This document shows positions 25,798 through 33,821 of a stretch of DNA of 64,000 bases, one piece after another (position 1 is the first letter of the stretch; the number at the start of each line of letters is the position of its first letter). Source of the stretch: Bacillus sp. P14.5 (lineage in GTDB: Bacteria > Bacillota > Bacilli > Bacillales > Bacillaceae_B); contig NZ_NIJF01000073.1 of assembly GCF_003316765.1 (NCBI RefSeq), positions 1 through 64,000 of the forward strand. Direction: 5' to 3'. Below the pieces are notes generated by a model. The model made no database searches and was not told the origin of the DNA. It worked only from the letters and a program-made list of their open reading frames with translations. The translations under genes were made by a program, and so were the position numbers.

Positions 25798-26175
25798 GGA
25801 TTAGTGACTGGTGGCACTTAATAGCAGGGTTCAGGACTTTGGCTAGTTATTTAGAGGGAAAAATTCCCCTTATTTACTAAAAAGCATCATAAAAAGCTTA
25901 AATAGAGGGAGAAATTCCCCTTATTAGACTTAAATTACTGAAAATAGGTGCTATTTCTTCATATAAGGGGAAAAATTCCCTCTATTTACTCCAAAATGAG
26001 CGTGGAAGTGCCAATAAGGGGAAAAACTCCCCTTATTTTTACGGCTGGATTTCTTAATTATGCAAATGACCAGGCCGCTTTCGCTATAAAGCCTACTCCA
26101 CCCGACCCTGGTGTACTAAAGTATTAACGCGTTAACGCAGCTGGGGTCAGGCACCAGAACACAAGAAAAATTCAA
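25798..26175. repeat. 378-bp direct repeat, right copy
   Basis: Nearly identical to 24135-24512. Differences are seen at the AAGCTC/AAGCTT, GCTAGTTC/GCTATTTC and GGAAATGCC/GGAAGTGCC positions. Its right end is 12 bp before the target duplication of a MITE-like element. Confidence 0.92.
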
Positions 26176-26197
26176 AAAGAAAAAGGCACTCATTTAA

Positions 26198-26678
26198 TAA
26201 CGGGTTCTGTTTTGAAGTACAAACTTCAAATTATCCAAAGAAATGGTTGAGTTATTCACACCCAAAAAGAATGTCTATTGATTTCCACTCCAGGTGCGTG
26301 ACTCCGCGGGGCGTGCGGTGAGCCTCCTCGGCTTCGCCTGTGGGGTCTCACCTGTCACGCTAGTCCCGCAGGAGGTCACACACCTTCCGTTCCAATCAAA
26401 TCATTGCTGACTTTCTTAAAATATATACTCTCCTTTATATTAATATGGGAATAAAAGTGCACAGGAAATCGTGCCACAAATTTTGAAGAACAAAAAGTTC
26501 TGTCATTTGCTTTTTAGGTTACATTTTGTATTACCAATTGAACAGATTAACCAGATTAACCAGATTAACCAACAAGAATACCGTTAAACCAAGGAAAAAG
26601 GATTGTCAAAATCGATGCGATTTGGTACTCCTTTTGATATGTGAATTTTTTATTTTGTACTCGAAAACAGAACCCGTT
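26198..26678. mobile_element. MITE-like element with terminal inverted repeats and 10-bp target duplication
   Basis: The ends are inverted repeats: AACGGGTTCTGTTTT begins both ends, and each continues to AGTACAAA with two mismatches in between. The element of about 481 bp is flanked by identical 10-mers ACTCATTTAA (26188-26197 and 26679-26688), a clear target duplication. It has no transposase gene. Inside are a structured GC-rich segment (about 26281-26400) of a repeat type common in Bacillaceae, and three 9-bp direct repeats CAGATTAAC near 26543-26570. Confidence 0.82.
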
Positions 26679-26684
26679 ACTCAT

Positions 26685-26900
26685 TTAAGTGTCTTTTTTG
26701 TCCTGATTATTTGGTAGAGTCGATTTCTGTTGTTCTTTCAAAAGAGCAATCAGCTGCTCGTTTTGGTTGATGATTTTTTCGTTTTGTTTAATGGATTTCC
26801 CTACCCCTTTTGCGATGTAGGGAAGATAATACAATACGAATACGACGACTGAAATGGCGATTAATCCATAAATGATCCCAACCAAAATAAGAATCACCAC
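26685..26900 (-). CDS. Small single-pass membrane protein
   Basis: A GTG at 26900 or 26897, preceded by AAAAAGGAAT, gives about 71 residues. There is a strong transmembrane helix (VILILVGIIYGLIAISVVVF) and a hydrophilic tail with repeated QNE units (KIINQNEQLIALLKEQQ) that may form a coiled coil. The longer open frame from 26978 lacks a good start site. The stop codon lies within the right stem of the terminator split by the MITE. Function is unknown. Confidence 0.6.
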   Translation of the reverse strand: MVILILVGIIYGLIAISVVVFVLYYLPYIAKGVGKSIKQNEKIINQNEQLIALLKEQQKSTLPNNQDKKDT

Positions 26901-27173
26901 ATTCCTTTTTTTACCATTATACCATCTTTTATTTTTTAAGTAGAGACGGAAAGGCAAACTAGGTGTAAAAAGCTGCATCTTTTTCTTGTATATCAGAAAC
27001 TAGTGAACTTAGAGAGATGGCAAGAGTTTAGTTTTATTCAACGATTTTTTAATCTATCTCGATTATTTTATCAGAGGCTCTCTTAGCAGGAACAGCTATC
27101 TTATTGAAAACAAGGACGTTCACTGAAGAACGCGAGAGGTACCCGGGGCAAGAAACCAGTGAAGTTACTACAA

Positions 27174-27213
27174 AAAAGGAACCATGTGGCGTATCCCCAT
27201 GGTTCTTTGTTGT
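27174..27213 (-). terminator. Rho-independent terminator of DUF948 gene
   Basis: On the minus strand, AGAACCATG pairs with CATGGTTC around a GC-rich loop and a T6 tail follows. Confidence 0.85.
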
Positions 27214-27216
27214 TCC

Positions 27217-27579
27217 TCACTTCAATTTTATCTGTACCGGCTTGCTCTCCTGCGTATGAATCGTCTGCGGCTTTCGCGTTCCTAAAGCCTTTCTTTTTAC
27301 GGAGCTTGTCACGCTGTGTATCATTTCTCCTACATCTTGAGCCGACTCAACCAGCGGGTCAACGGCTTTCATTTTTCCTTTTACATCATCTGAAATCTGG
27401 TTGGCTGTGTGAATCAGTTCTTCTGCTTCATCTGTGAGGCTGTTTACGGATGTACGGGCGTCGTGCAATGTCTTTTTTGTTTCGGCAAGTGTGGCCATTA
27501 CTTTTCGCAATGTCAGGATCAAATAAACGACGAGAATGGTAAACGCGACAGCTGCGATAACAGCACTCATCTCAAGCAT
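27217..27579 (-). CDS. DUF948 membrane protein (YtxG-like)
   Basis: This 120-residue protein has one N-terminal transmembrane helix (about 5-24) followed by a long amphipathic helix (about 25-100). That is the DUF948 pattern of general-stress proteins such as YtxG. The helix may sit along the membrane or form a coiled coil. ATG 27579 has GGGAGC upstream. It stands alone and is followed by a strong terminator. Confidence 0.85.
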   Translation of the reverse strand: MLEMSAVIAAVAFTILVVYLILTLRKVMATLAETKKTLHDARTSVNSLTDEAEELIHTANQISDDVKGKMKAVDPLVESAQDVGEMIHSVTSSVKRKALGTRKPQTIHTQESKPVQIKLK

Positions 27580-27763
27580 TGAGACCAGCTCCCTTCTTTT
27601 ATATATGTCTATGAGATGAGAGGGGTAGACATTCCTTCTCTCGAATTGGAATTATTAGGTAAGCGAGGGGCTGAGACCTGTAATTCAATCTAAAAATCTT
27701 CGTGCTTTTTTCTTAAACGAACGTTTGATTGAATGGTCAATCCTCCAGAGCAGGAGGAGAATC

Positions 27764-27825
27764 AGAGCCTGCCTCCCTGTACGGTAAAGTCCTATCGTGC
27801 CGGGGTGTCATTGAGCCTTTATTTT
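27764..27825. repeat. Diverged GGCCTG-family palindrome
   Basis: It has an AGCCTGCCTCC...GCCGGGGTGTCATTGAGCC form and is less symmetrical than other copies. The rest of 27580-27840 has an AACGTTTGATT motif near 27718 and no gene. Confidence 0.5.
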
Positions 27826-27837
27826 TGTATTAAAAAT

Positions 27838-27871
27838 AAAAAAGACCATAATTATGAAATGGTCTTTCAAT
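27838..27871 (-). terminator. Rho-independent terminator after relE-like gene
   Basis: AAAGACCAT (27841-27849) and ATGGTCTTT (27860-27868) form the stem; on the minus strand a T-rich tail follows. Confidence 0.8.
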
Positions 27872-27879
27872 TCTAGTGG

Positions 27880-28141
27880 TTACTTGTATACATCACCGCG
27901 ATTATCAATGGTTAATATATAGATTATTTTCTCATTATGATCAATTTCAAATAGTTCTGAATGGTCCAGTTCTCAACCTTAGTTGCCCTTTTTTACCCTT
28001 TAAAGGTTTTATGTCACCTATAGGTGGTTGAATTAATAGTCCCTTCAAAGCTATGCTTATTCTTAATACAACAGATGTTTCTTGTTTTTTTAAAAATTTT
28101 ATAGCCTCACGACTTAGTGTCAGTTGGTAAGTTAAGCTCAT
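27880..28141 (-). pseudogene. RelE/ParE-family toxin, frameshifted
   Basis: The N-terminal part (MSLTYQLTLSREAIKFL to LRLRTGPFR) has the RelE fold pattern with basic residues. The matching C-terminal part (LFEIDHNEKIIYIL, then IDNRGDVYK and stop at 27880-27882) lies in another frame. The shift near 27957 needs two extra bases or one fewer, so it is not explained by a simple homopolymer undercount. The upstream antitoxin is also truncated, so the module is dead. Confidence 0.75.
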
Positions 28142-28190
28142 TCAAAGCTTCCTCCCATGACAAAAACTCCAAGTTGTTCTTTAGATAGCG
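28107..28190 (-). pseudogene. Truncated antitoxin fragment
   Basis: About 28 codons remain (ending LKNNLEFLSWEEALNEL, then NLPTDTKS). They resemble the acidic C-terminus of a RelB/Phd-type antitoxin and overlap the toxin start by 35 bp. The 5' part is missing: the frame runs into a GGGGGTCTGGCCCC dispersed repeat at about 28192. Confidence 0.6.
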
Positions 28191-28293
28191 TACCGGGGGT
28201 CTGGCCCCTTTATTCACAGTAAAAATTGATAAGTACCTAACACATGAATTACTATAGAAAGTAGTAAAATAGCGTGAAGTTGGAGTGAGTTTA

Positions 28294-28440
28294 GTGAAGT
28301 GGATTTCTGGAAAAAACAAGAAACCTCTTGTAGTATTTATACTACTCTTTTTATTCATTGCCGGTTTGCTCGATATAATCTTTGAAGGCTTGGTCTTTCA
28401 ATTATTACCGGAAGCGGTTCAGGCATTTTTGAAAGCCTGA
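28294..28440 (+). CDS. Small 48-residue hydrophobic protein
   Basis: GTG 28294 follows GGAGTGAG at proper spacing and encodes a basic N-terminus (MKWISGKNKKP), one transmembrane helix (LVVFILLFLFIAGLLDIIF) and an amphipathic tail. A strong terminator follows 13 bp after the stop. The gene is too short for standard gene finders, but start, end and terminator all fit a real small membrane protein. Confidence 0.65.
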   Translation: MKWISGKNKKPLVVFILLFLFIAGLLDIIFEGLVFQLLPEAVQAFLKA

Positions 28441-28452
28441 AAATCAATTTTG

Positions 28453-28492
28453 AATGCTGAACTCTCATCCCGAGAGCTCAGCATTTTTTTTA
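28453..28492 (+). terminator. Strong rho-independent terminator
   Basis: AATGCTGA-ACTCTC pairs with GAGAG-CTCAGCATT and a T8 run follows. It ends the transcript of the small membrane protein. Confidence 0.92.
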
Positions 28493-28563
28493 TAAAAGTG
28501 GTGTCCTTTTCCCAGAAACCTCTCTATATAAAAGGTGAAACAATATATAGGGAGGAATTACTG

Positions 28564-29445
28564 ATGACAGGATGGATCAAATTCAACCGGAACACGATTG
28601 AAAGTCCGATTTGGGGGAGCCCGTTTACGTTGAGGCTTCTATTATTGCTGAGCTGCAGGGCATTGCAGAAGGAATTCATGTATGTGGAAGAAGTGAAGGT
28701 ACATAGAGGGCAGTATTTACGCTCGTATTCACGGCTGGCGGAAGATTTGCAGTATGTGGAGAATGGCAATTTGAAGATTCCGTCGAAGAATACGATCAAA
28801 GTGAGTGTGGATCGGTTGAGGAAATATGGTCTCATCTCTACGAAGGAAACTAAAATCGGCACCTTGTTCACATTGCTCCAGAATGACGGTGATTTTTCCG
28901 CGCTCGAAAACGGAAGAACGGAGGATGAAGCACAGGAAGACAAAGCGCCGACCATGGCGGCACTAAAAGAAGAATGTAAGAAAGGTAGAGAAGAGAAAGA
29001 AAAAGAGAGCGTGCGCGAGAGAGAAGACCTGCGTTCCAAACCAGATGTGCAGAGAAGAGTGGAGAAGGTCACGGAAAAATTTTTGAAGCTGCGAAATTCT
29101 GGGTTCTATATTTCGCCTAAGGAGCAGTGTGCCATTGAAAAAATAGTGGAGAAGGACATTGGGGTGGAAACGCTAATTTCCTGGATGGATGAGATCCAGT
29201 CTGCCTATCAAAAGCGGAATGCGGACGACACTATCAAGTCGTTTACCTACTACGAGAAGGGTTTGATGCGGAAAATCCGGAAATCAAGGAGTTCGTCAAA
29301 ACCCTCAAACTCTTCTGCCAACCAGCTAAAAGAAACCAATGACTTCCTGGCCAAGCTGGAGAGGTGGAAAAGAGAGGGGGAGGCCCGTATTGCAAACGGA
29401 TCCAAGAGAATCAAACCGTCCTTTGAGCCTGTATGGAACCGATGA
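28564..29445 (+). CDS. Phage-type replisome organiser / DnaD-like replication initiation protein
   Basis: This 293-residue protein begins MTGWIKFNRNTIESPIW. Its N-terminal winged helix is of the type found in phage replisome organisers (NTIKVSVDRLRKYGLIS). A charged linker (about 115-165) and a C-terminal segment follow (about 185-255; YISPKEQCAIEKIV to SFTYYEKGL), which resembles DnaD-type helicase-loader tails. It is directly followed by a DnaB-like helicase. ATG 28564 follows GGGAGGAAT and is chosen over the frame opening at 28450, which lies in the upstream terminator. Confidence 0.72.
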   Translation: MTGWIKFNRNTIESPIWGSPFTLRLLLLLSCRALQKEFMYVEEVKVHRGQYLRSYSRLAEDLQYVENGNLKIPSKNTIKVSVDRLRKYGLISTKETKIGTLFTLLQNDGDFSALENGRTEDEAQEDKAPTMAALKEECKKGREEKEKESVREREDLRSKPDVQRRVEKVTEKFLKLRNSGFYISPKEQCAIEKIVEKDIGVETLISWMDEIQSAYQKRNADDTIKSFTYYEKGLMRKIRKSRSSSKPSNSSANQLKETNDFLAKLERWKREGEARIANGSKRIKPSFEPVWNR

Positions 29446-29446
29446 A

Positions 29447-30712
29447 ATGGCGGGGCAGCAGGAATTGTTTGAAGCTGAAAGCATGGTGCTTGGAGCGGTT
29501 TTCCTGGAGCCTGCGGCCATCAACGACATCATTCTGAAACCTGAACACTTTTCGCAGAGCAGGCACCGGGTCATTTTTACAGCGATGAGGGAGCTGCAGC
29601 GCGATGGTGTGGAAATCAACCCTTTCAGTTTGGTTAATCTTCTGGGAACCGAGATTGAAAATGTCGGCGGCGTTACATACTTCACGGAGATCTCTCTTTG
29701 TTGTCCTTCCGTAAGCGGTCTGGAGCATTATCAGGAAGTGGTGCTGAAATCTTACCGGATAAGAGAGCTTCGGAAAGCGGCCGCCCATTTCCTGAATCAT
29801 TCGAGCGGGGAAACGGCAGAAGCTTTTTATCAAAAATATGTCGAGACACAGGAGCTGGGACTGGAGAATGGGAAAAGAAAAGGCGAAGCACTGGTCCAGC
29901 TCTATGAGTCTCTATATGCAGACCCTGTACAAGCTGGCGTCTCTTCCGGATATGAAAAGCTCGACGGATTTACGGGAGGGTTCAAACCAGGGGAACTGAT
30001 CATTGTCGCGGGAAGGCCGTCGATGGGAAAGACCGCCCTCGTACTGAATCTTGCCTATAACGCAGCCTCAAAAGGCACCGTTGTCGATTTCTTTTCACTC
30101 GAGATGAGCGAGATGCAGCTTTATCAGCGGCTGATCAGCAGGATGGCTTACATCGATGCGGCCAAGTGGCAGAATCCGTTCCGTATTTTTTCGGATAAAG
30201 AAACCCGAAAGGCGAACGAAGCGCTGAATACATGCTACAAAATGCCTTTCCAAATCCATGATCAAGGCAGGCTGACCCTGGACGAAATCCGCGCAAGAAT
30301 CCAGAAGACGAGAAGGGAAAACGAAAATGCTCCTTGTTTAGTGGTCATTGATTACCTGCAGCTGATTCCGATTGAAGGGAAATTTGAACGCCATGACCTG
30401 GCAATTGGAGCCATCACCAGGGAATTGAAACAGATGGCGAAACAGTACAAAGTGCCGATCATTCTGCTGTCACAGCTTTCCCGGTCAGTCGAACAGCGCC
30501 AGGATAAACGGCCGTTGATGTCTGATCTCCGTGACTCCGGCAGCATCGAACAGGACGCGGATATGGTCATGCTGCTTTACAGGGAAGGATATTATAAACG
30601 GGATTTCGAAGGGCAGGAGACGGAAATCAATCTGGTCAAGCATCGGAATGGGCCGGTTGGGACGGTTAGGTTGAAGTTTGTTAAGGAGTTTAGTTGGTTT
30701 GTTTCGGGATGA
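29447..30712 (+). CDS. DnaB-like replicative helicase
   Basis: This 421-residue hexameric RecA-fold helicase has the DnaB N-terminal domain (EAESMVLGAVFLEPAAIND), Walker A GRPSMGKTA, Walker B LVVIDYLQLI, and the SQLSRSVEQR and SIEQDAD motifs with the arginine finger region. It starts one base after the stop of the DnaD-like gene, so the two form a replication module like those of temperate phages. A phage or element copy rather than the housekeeping helicase is likely because the usual chromosomal neighbours are absent. Confidence 0.9.
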   Translation: MAGQQELFEAESMVLGAVFLEPAAINDIILKPEHFSQSRHRVIFTAMRELQRDGVEINPFSLVNLLGTEIENVGGVTYFTEISLCCPSVSGLEHYQEVVLKSYRIRELRKAAAHFLNHSSGETAEAFYQKYVETQELGLENGKRKGEALVQLYESLYADPVQAGVSSGYEKLDGFTGGFKPGELIIVAGRPSMGKTALVLNLAYNAASKGTVVDFFSLEMSEMQLYQRLISRMAYIDAAKWQNPFRIFSDKETRKANEALNTCYKMPFQIHDQGRLTLDEIRARIQKTRRENENAPCLVVIDYLQLIPIEGKFERHDLAIGAITRELKQMAKQYKVPIILLSQLSRSVEQRQDKRPLMSDLRDSGSIEQDADMVMLLYREGYYKRDFEGQETEINLVKHRNGPVGTVRLKFVKEFSWFVSG

Positions 30713-30888
30713 GTGTGGTTGGTGTAAAACAGGTCATGCTGCTTTGTTTTGGAATTTCGGCTCTTTACTACACCTTCCGACAAATGCTGGGTTGTCACTG
30801 TGACTGTAGAGTAAAAGGAAAAGACTAACCCTGAAGAATCCTGAATAATATGTTGAGTGTAAACTTAATTTTAACCAGGGGGGAGTCC

Positions 30889-31122
30889 ATGTTAATAAAA
30901 CTATTAAAAGGCTTGTTCGCTAAATGGGAAATGATCTATTCCACTCATGATTTCGCTGAATACTCAGCCATGAAGGGAAGGCTGGAAAACAATAGCATTC
31001 CCTATAAGATGAAAACGGTGAGTCCAGGAGCAGGAAAGGGAGAGGCGGCCTCGTATCAGCTTTTCGTGTCAAAAGCCTTGATGAAAAAAGCAAAAGAGGC
31101 GATTCATTATAAAGATTCCTAA
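30889..31122 (+). CDS. DUF2007-like small protein
   Basis: This 77-residue protein has a short N-terminal amphipathic stretch (MLIKLLKGLFAKWEMIY). A DUF2007-like alpha-beta fold follows (STHDFAEYSAMKGRLENNSI and YQLFVSKALMKKAKEAI). Such domains resemble PII-type small-molecule binding folds, but no function is established. ATG 30889 after GGGGGGAG is used. Confidence 0.72.
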   Translation: MLIKLLKGLFAKWEMIYSTHDFAEYSAMKGRLENNSIPYKMKTVSPGAGKGEAASYQLFVSKALMKKAKEAIHYKDS

Positions 31123-31133
31123 ATCAAGAGAAT

Positions 31134-31190
31134 CAGGGCCTGCCCCCCAGCACACTAACGCATTAACGTCCCGGGGGTCAGGCCCGCGCC
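31134..31190. repeat. GGCCTG-family palindrome
   Basis: Arms AGGGCCTGCCCCCC and CGGGGGTCAGGCCC surround the core CACACTAACGCATTAACGT. It lies 12 bp after the preceding stop and can form a long hairpin. Confidence 0.8.
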
Positions 31191-31271
31191 TTAAATAATC
31201 CTAATAGTAAAAGAGTTAATCTATTTATTGAAGAATGATATACTAAAAATAATAATAAGGAGGTGTTACCA

Positions 31272-31535
31272 TTGAAATGGGAACAAGTACGTGAACAGTA
31301 TCCGGAGCAATGGGTACTTGTAGAGGCTATTTCGGCCTATTCGAAAAATTCAATACGCTATCCCGATGAATTATCAGTCATTTCTCACTTCCCCGATTCA
31401 ACTCCCGCATGGAAAGAATATAAAAAACTTCATTTAGCAGAACCTACACGTGAATACTACATTTTTCATACTGACCACCATACAATCGAAGTGAAAGAAC
31501 AAAAATTCATTGGAGTAAGGAGACGACTTCAATGA
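31272..31535 (+). CDS. Uncharacterised partner of retropepsin-like protease
   Basis: TTG 31272 follows AAGGAGGTG at good spacing and gives 87 residues (MKWEQVREQYPEQWVLVEAIS). The protein is a small soluble alpha-beta type with no recognised domain. Its stop overlaps the ATG of the retropepsin gene (ATGA), so the two are translationally coupled. Function unknown. Confidence 0.78.
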   Translation: MKWEQVREQYPEQWVLVEAISAYSKNSIRYPDELSVISHFPDSTPAWKEYKKLHLAEPTREYYIFHTDHHTIEVKEQKFIGVRRRLQ

Positions 31536-31912
31536 AGATAGAGATGACTGATGGATTACCGATCGTCTCAGTTACATTAACCTTTAAAGAAAAGACAATG
31601 ATTTTACATGATGTTCTTTTAGACACTGGCTGTTCAACTACTATCTTTGATACCATTGAAGTAGAGGAAATTGGGCTTATAATAGACCGAGCAAATGGCA
31701 GCCCCAGAAGGATGTACGGTGTTGGCGGGGAAAGCGAACTCTGCTATGAGCAAGTCGTATCAGATTTAATAATTAATAACCAGCTGTTTGGTTCTTTTCC
31801 ACTACAATTAGGAATTACAAAGGAAACCTATGGATTTAACGGCATACTTGGAATAGATTTTATGATTGATATAGGGTTGATAATAGATTTTAAAGAAATG
31901 ACCGTTAAGTAG
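31532..31912 (+). CDS. Retropepsin-like aspartic protease
   Basis: This 126-residue single-domain aspartyl protease has the catalytic DTGCS motif (about 32-36), a flap with GVGGESE, and the hydrophobic GILGIDFM near the C-terminus. That is the retropepsin-like family, which acts as homodimers. The target is unknown. It is coupled by a 4-bp overlap to an 87-residue protein that is a candidate substrate or regulator (inference). Confidence 0.85.
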   Translation: MKIEMTDGLPIVSVTLTFKEKTMILHDVLLDTGCSTTIFDTIEVEEIGLIIDRANGSPRRMYGVGGESELCYEQVVSDLIINNQLFGSFPLQLGITKETYGFNGILGIDFMIDIGLIIDFKEMTVK

Positions 31913-31965
31913 ACTGAGAAAACCACTTTTGTTTGTTCAGATGGAAATCAGAACCTGGAAATCAC

Positions 31966-32022
31966 GACCTGTCCCCAGCACACTAACGCATTAACGTGCC
32001 GGGGGTCAGGCCCCTTTTCCCA
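31966..32022. repeat. GGCCTG-family palindrome
   Basis: CCTGTCCCCAGCACACTAACG and the CGTGCCGGGGGTCAGGCCCC arm. It overlaps the 3' end of a minus-strand small frame. A further half copy (GGGGGTCAGGCCC) lies near 32230-32243. Confidence 0.75.
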
Positions 32023-32180
32023 AAAACTTCTATGTCCCCAGATCTTTTCGAAAAAAGATCTTCTAATTCTCTAGTACATTCGCATTTTAAACATTTAATG
32101 CTAAACAATGGAGTATCCTTCTTTGCGTCTAAAAGCTCTTCTGCGATTGCCTTTAAAACTGGTAGAACAAATCGTTTCAT
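31983..32180 (-). CDS. Small Cys-containing ORF, probably truncated by a repeat
   Basis: The frame begins with ATG 32180 after GGGGTGA and reads MKRFVLPVLKAIAEELLDAKK, then CLKCECTRELEDLF, which may bind zinc. The last residues are encoded by the dispersed palindrome at 31966-32022, so the natural C-terminus is probably lost. I do not recognise the family. Confidence 0.35.
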   Translation of the reverse strand: MKRFVLPVLKAIAEELLDAKKDTPLFSIKCLKCECTRELEDLFSKRSGDIEVFGKRGLTPGTLMR

Positions 32181-32254
32181 CACTTCACCCCATGTCGATT
32201 TTTGATAGGCTTACCTGCTTCGTTCGTACGGGGGGTCAGGCCCAGCCTTCCCAG

Positions 32255-32800
32255 TCATTCAAACACCTTATACCAATACAATGTAGTTTCAATATGTGGA
32301 TTATATGACTGCTTCAGTGTATCCGCCCCGCCCAGCACGAACCCGTGTCTCACATAGAATCTGCATGCACCAAGATTATCGTCTTGTGTTTCCAGGGACA
32401 TCCCTATAAGCTTCCGTTGTTTTGCCCACTCTTCCGCTTTATGTAAAAGCCGCTTTCCAACTCCGCTTCCTCTATACTCTTTTTTAGCAGCAATGTTTTC
32501 GATATAACAGAAGTGATTCCAGTCCTTAACGATTCTAATTTGCCCTAAGCAAGTATCATTGATATAAGCTAAAAACAAGGCTCGGTCCTCTCTGTTTATA
32601 TATTGGCTCCAATCAAGCTTGTCATCTGGAAAACGTGTTTCTCTGGCTTCATCAAAAAGAATCTCTTTATAAGTCCATTTTCCGGATTGTAAACTGGGGA
32701 CAACTCTGCCAAACAACATAAAATAATCATTTGTTTTATGGATGTCCTCTATTAACTCAGGTTTCAATGGAGCAATGATGATGTTACTTTCACTATTCAT
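32255..32800 (-). CDS. satA: GNAT acetyltransferase, SatA-like (streptothricin N-acetyltransferase family)
   Basis: This 181-residue protein has the acetyl-CoA binding motif A (IENIAAKKEYRGSGVGKRLL) and the segment LETQDDNLGACRFYVRHGF. The latter closely follows the streptothricin acetyltransferase group (SatA/Sat4). It would acetylate streptothricin on the beta-lysine amine; other GNAT substrates are possible. ATG 32800 behind AAGGAAGG is used. The gene overlaps the stop of a decayed upstream frame, suggesting it was once part of an operon. Confidence 0.75.
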   Translation of the reverse strand: MNSESNIIIAPLKPELIEDIHKTNDYFMLFGRVVPSLQSGKWTYKEILFDEARETRFPDDKLDWSQYINREDRALFLAYINDTCLGQIRIVKDWNHFCYIENIAAKKEYRGSGVGKRLLHKAEEWAKQRKLIGMSLETQDDNLGACRFYVRHGFVLGGADTLKQSYNPHIETTLYWYKVFE

Positions 32801-33014
32801 ATTCCAGCCTTCCTTCTTCAATGTTTTTGAAACCTTCAACGTACTGGCGGACATACGGCGGGTGAGAGAGCACGGGAAGATAATCAGCCAAACGTACTTT
32901 CCCGTCTCCAAGACCCTCTTTCAAGTTCGCTGTTTCATCTAGAAACTCCCAGGTTATATATAAGTGAATCCATTGATGTCCTGCTGTTGGATTATGAGGT
33001 GTGCATGTGGCTTT
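32793..33014 (-). pseudogene. 5'-truncated gene remnant upstream of satA
   Basis: An open frame of 73 codons without any usable start codon runs up to TAG at 32793-32795 (segments PHNPTAGHQWIHLY, WEFLDETANLKEGLG, VRLADYLPVLSHPPYVRQYV). The protein-like composition and the overlap with satA suggest the C-terminus of a lost gene. I do not recognise the family with certainty. Confidence 0.5.
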
Positions 33015-33215
33015 TTAAAAAAACCATATAATTACCACCTTACGTAAACCATTCTTCAAAAATTCGTAATGCCCTTTTTATGGAATAAATTTTTTGTAGT
33101 AGAATCAATTTGGCGAAAAAACACCAGAAGAACTTTAAACGAAGAAGCATACACTTTGCACTCAGCGTACAGAAATGTTCTAAACCCGCAATAGATTTTT
33201 AAGGAGAGGATCACA

Positions 33216-33764
33216 TTGAAGGTCTATACGATTGGACATTATAATCATTCAATCCAACAATTTTTAGAACTGCTGGGAGCGGCTGATATTCGCTTTGTGG
33301 CAGATGTCCGTGCATTTCCGGCAAGCCGCAGTAATCCACACTTCAAAAAGGAAAGCATGACCCAGTGGCTGAAAGAGGCAGGGATTCATTATCAGCATTT
33401 TCCGAGTCTTGGCGGGAGAAGGAATATGTCGGGAGAGGTAGGGGAGCAATTGAACGAAGGATGGAATAACCGCTCATTTCACAACTATGCGGATTACACA
33501 CTGACGGATGATTTTCAGTATGCGTTGGAAGACCTCAAGGAACAAGCCGCGGCAACACCGCTCGTCTATATGTGTTCAGAACATCATCCCGCCAGGTGCC
33601 ACCGCCTCCTCATCAGCAACTGGCTGCAGGCAAAGGGATGGGAGGTGAACCATCTCATTCCAGACTCCAAGGGGAATCCCGAGGTGGTCCCTCATGAATT
33701 GGGGAAGTGGGGAGCCATGCCGATCATTGAAGAAGATGGGACAGTTGTGTATCCAAAACTATAA
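33216..33764 (+). CDS. DUF488 family protein
   Basis: This 182-residue protein has the DUF488 pattern: YTIGHYNHSIQQFLELL at the N-terminus, ADVRAFPASRSNPHF, FPSLGGRR, and the CSEHHPARCHR motif whose Cys and basic residues are conserved in the family. Function is not established. It starts behind AAGGAGAGG and is followed by a strong terminator. Confidence 0.88.
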   Translation: MKVYTIGHYNHSIQQFLELLGAADIRFVADVRAFPASRSNPHFKKESMTQWLKEAGIHYQHFPSLGGRRNMSGEVGEQLNEGWNNRSFHNYADYTLTDDFQYALEDLKEQAAATPLVYMCSEHHPARCHRLLISNWLQAKGWEVNHLIPDSKGNPEVVPHELGKWGAMPIIEEDGTVVYPKL

Positions 33765-33821
33765 AAATAAGAAAAGCAAATTAAACAGCAGCTTTCTTGC
33801 CGGCTGAAAATTAAGGTCATA

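Noticed and set aside
26281..26400. GC-rich structured segment as a riboswitch or tRNA
   Set aside because: It lacks tRNA arms and known aptamer cores, and matches a style of intergenic repeat that I recall as common in Bacillaceae.
26526..26717. Plus-strand 63-codon frame with repeated RLTRLT residues
   Set aside because: It is produced by the three 9-bp CAGATTAAC repeats inside the MITE-like element and runs into the target duplication.
29411..29833. Minus-strand 140-codon frame
   Set aside because: It is antisense to the DnaB-like helicase.
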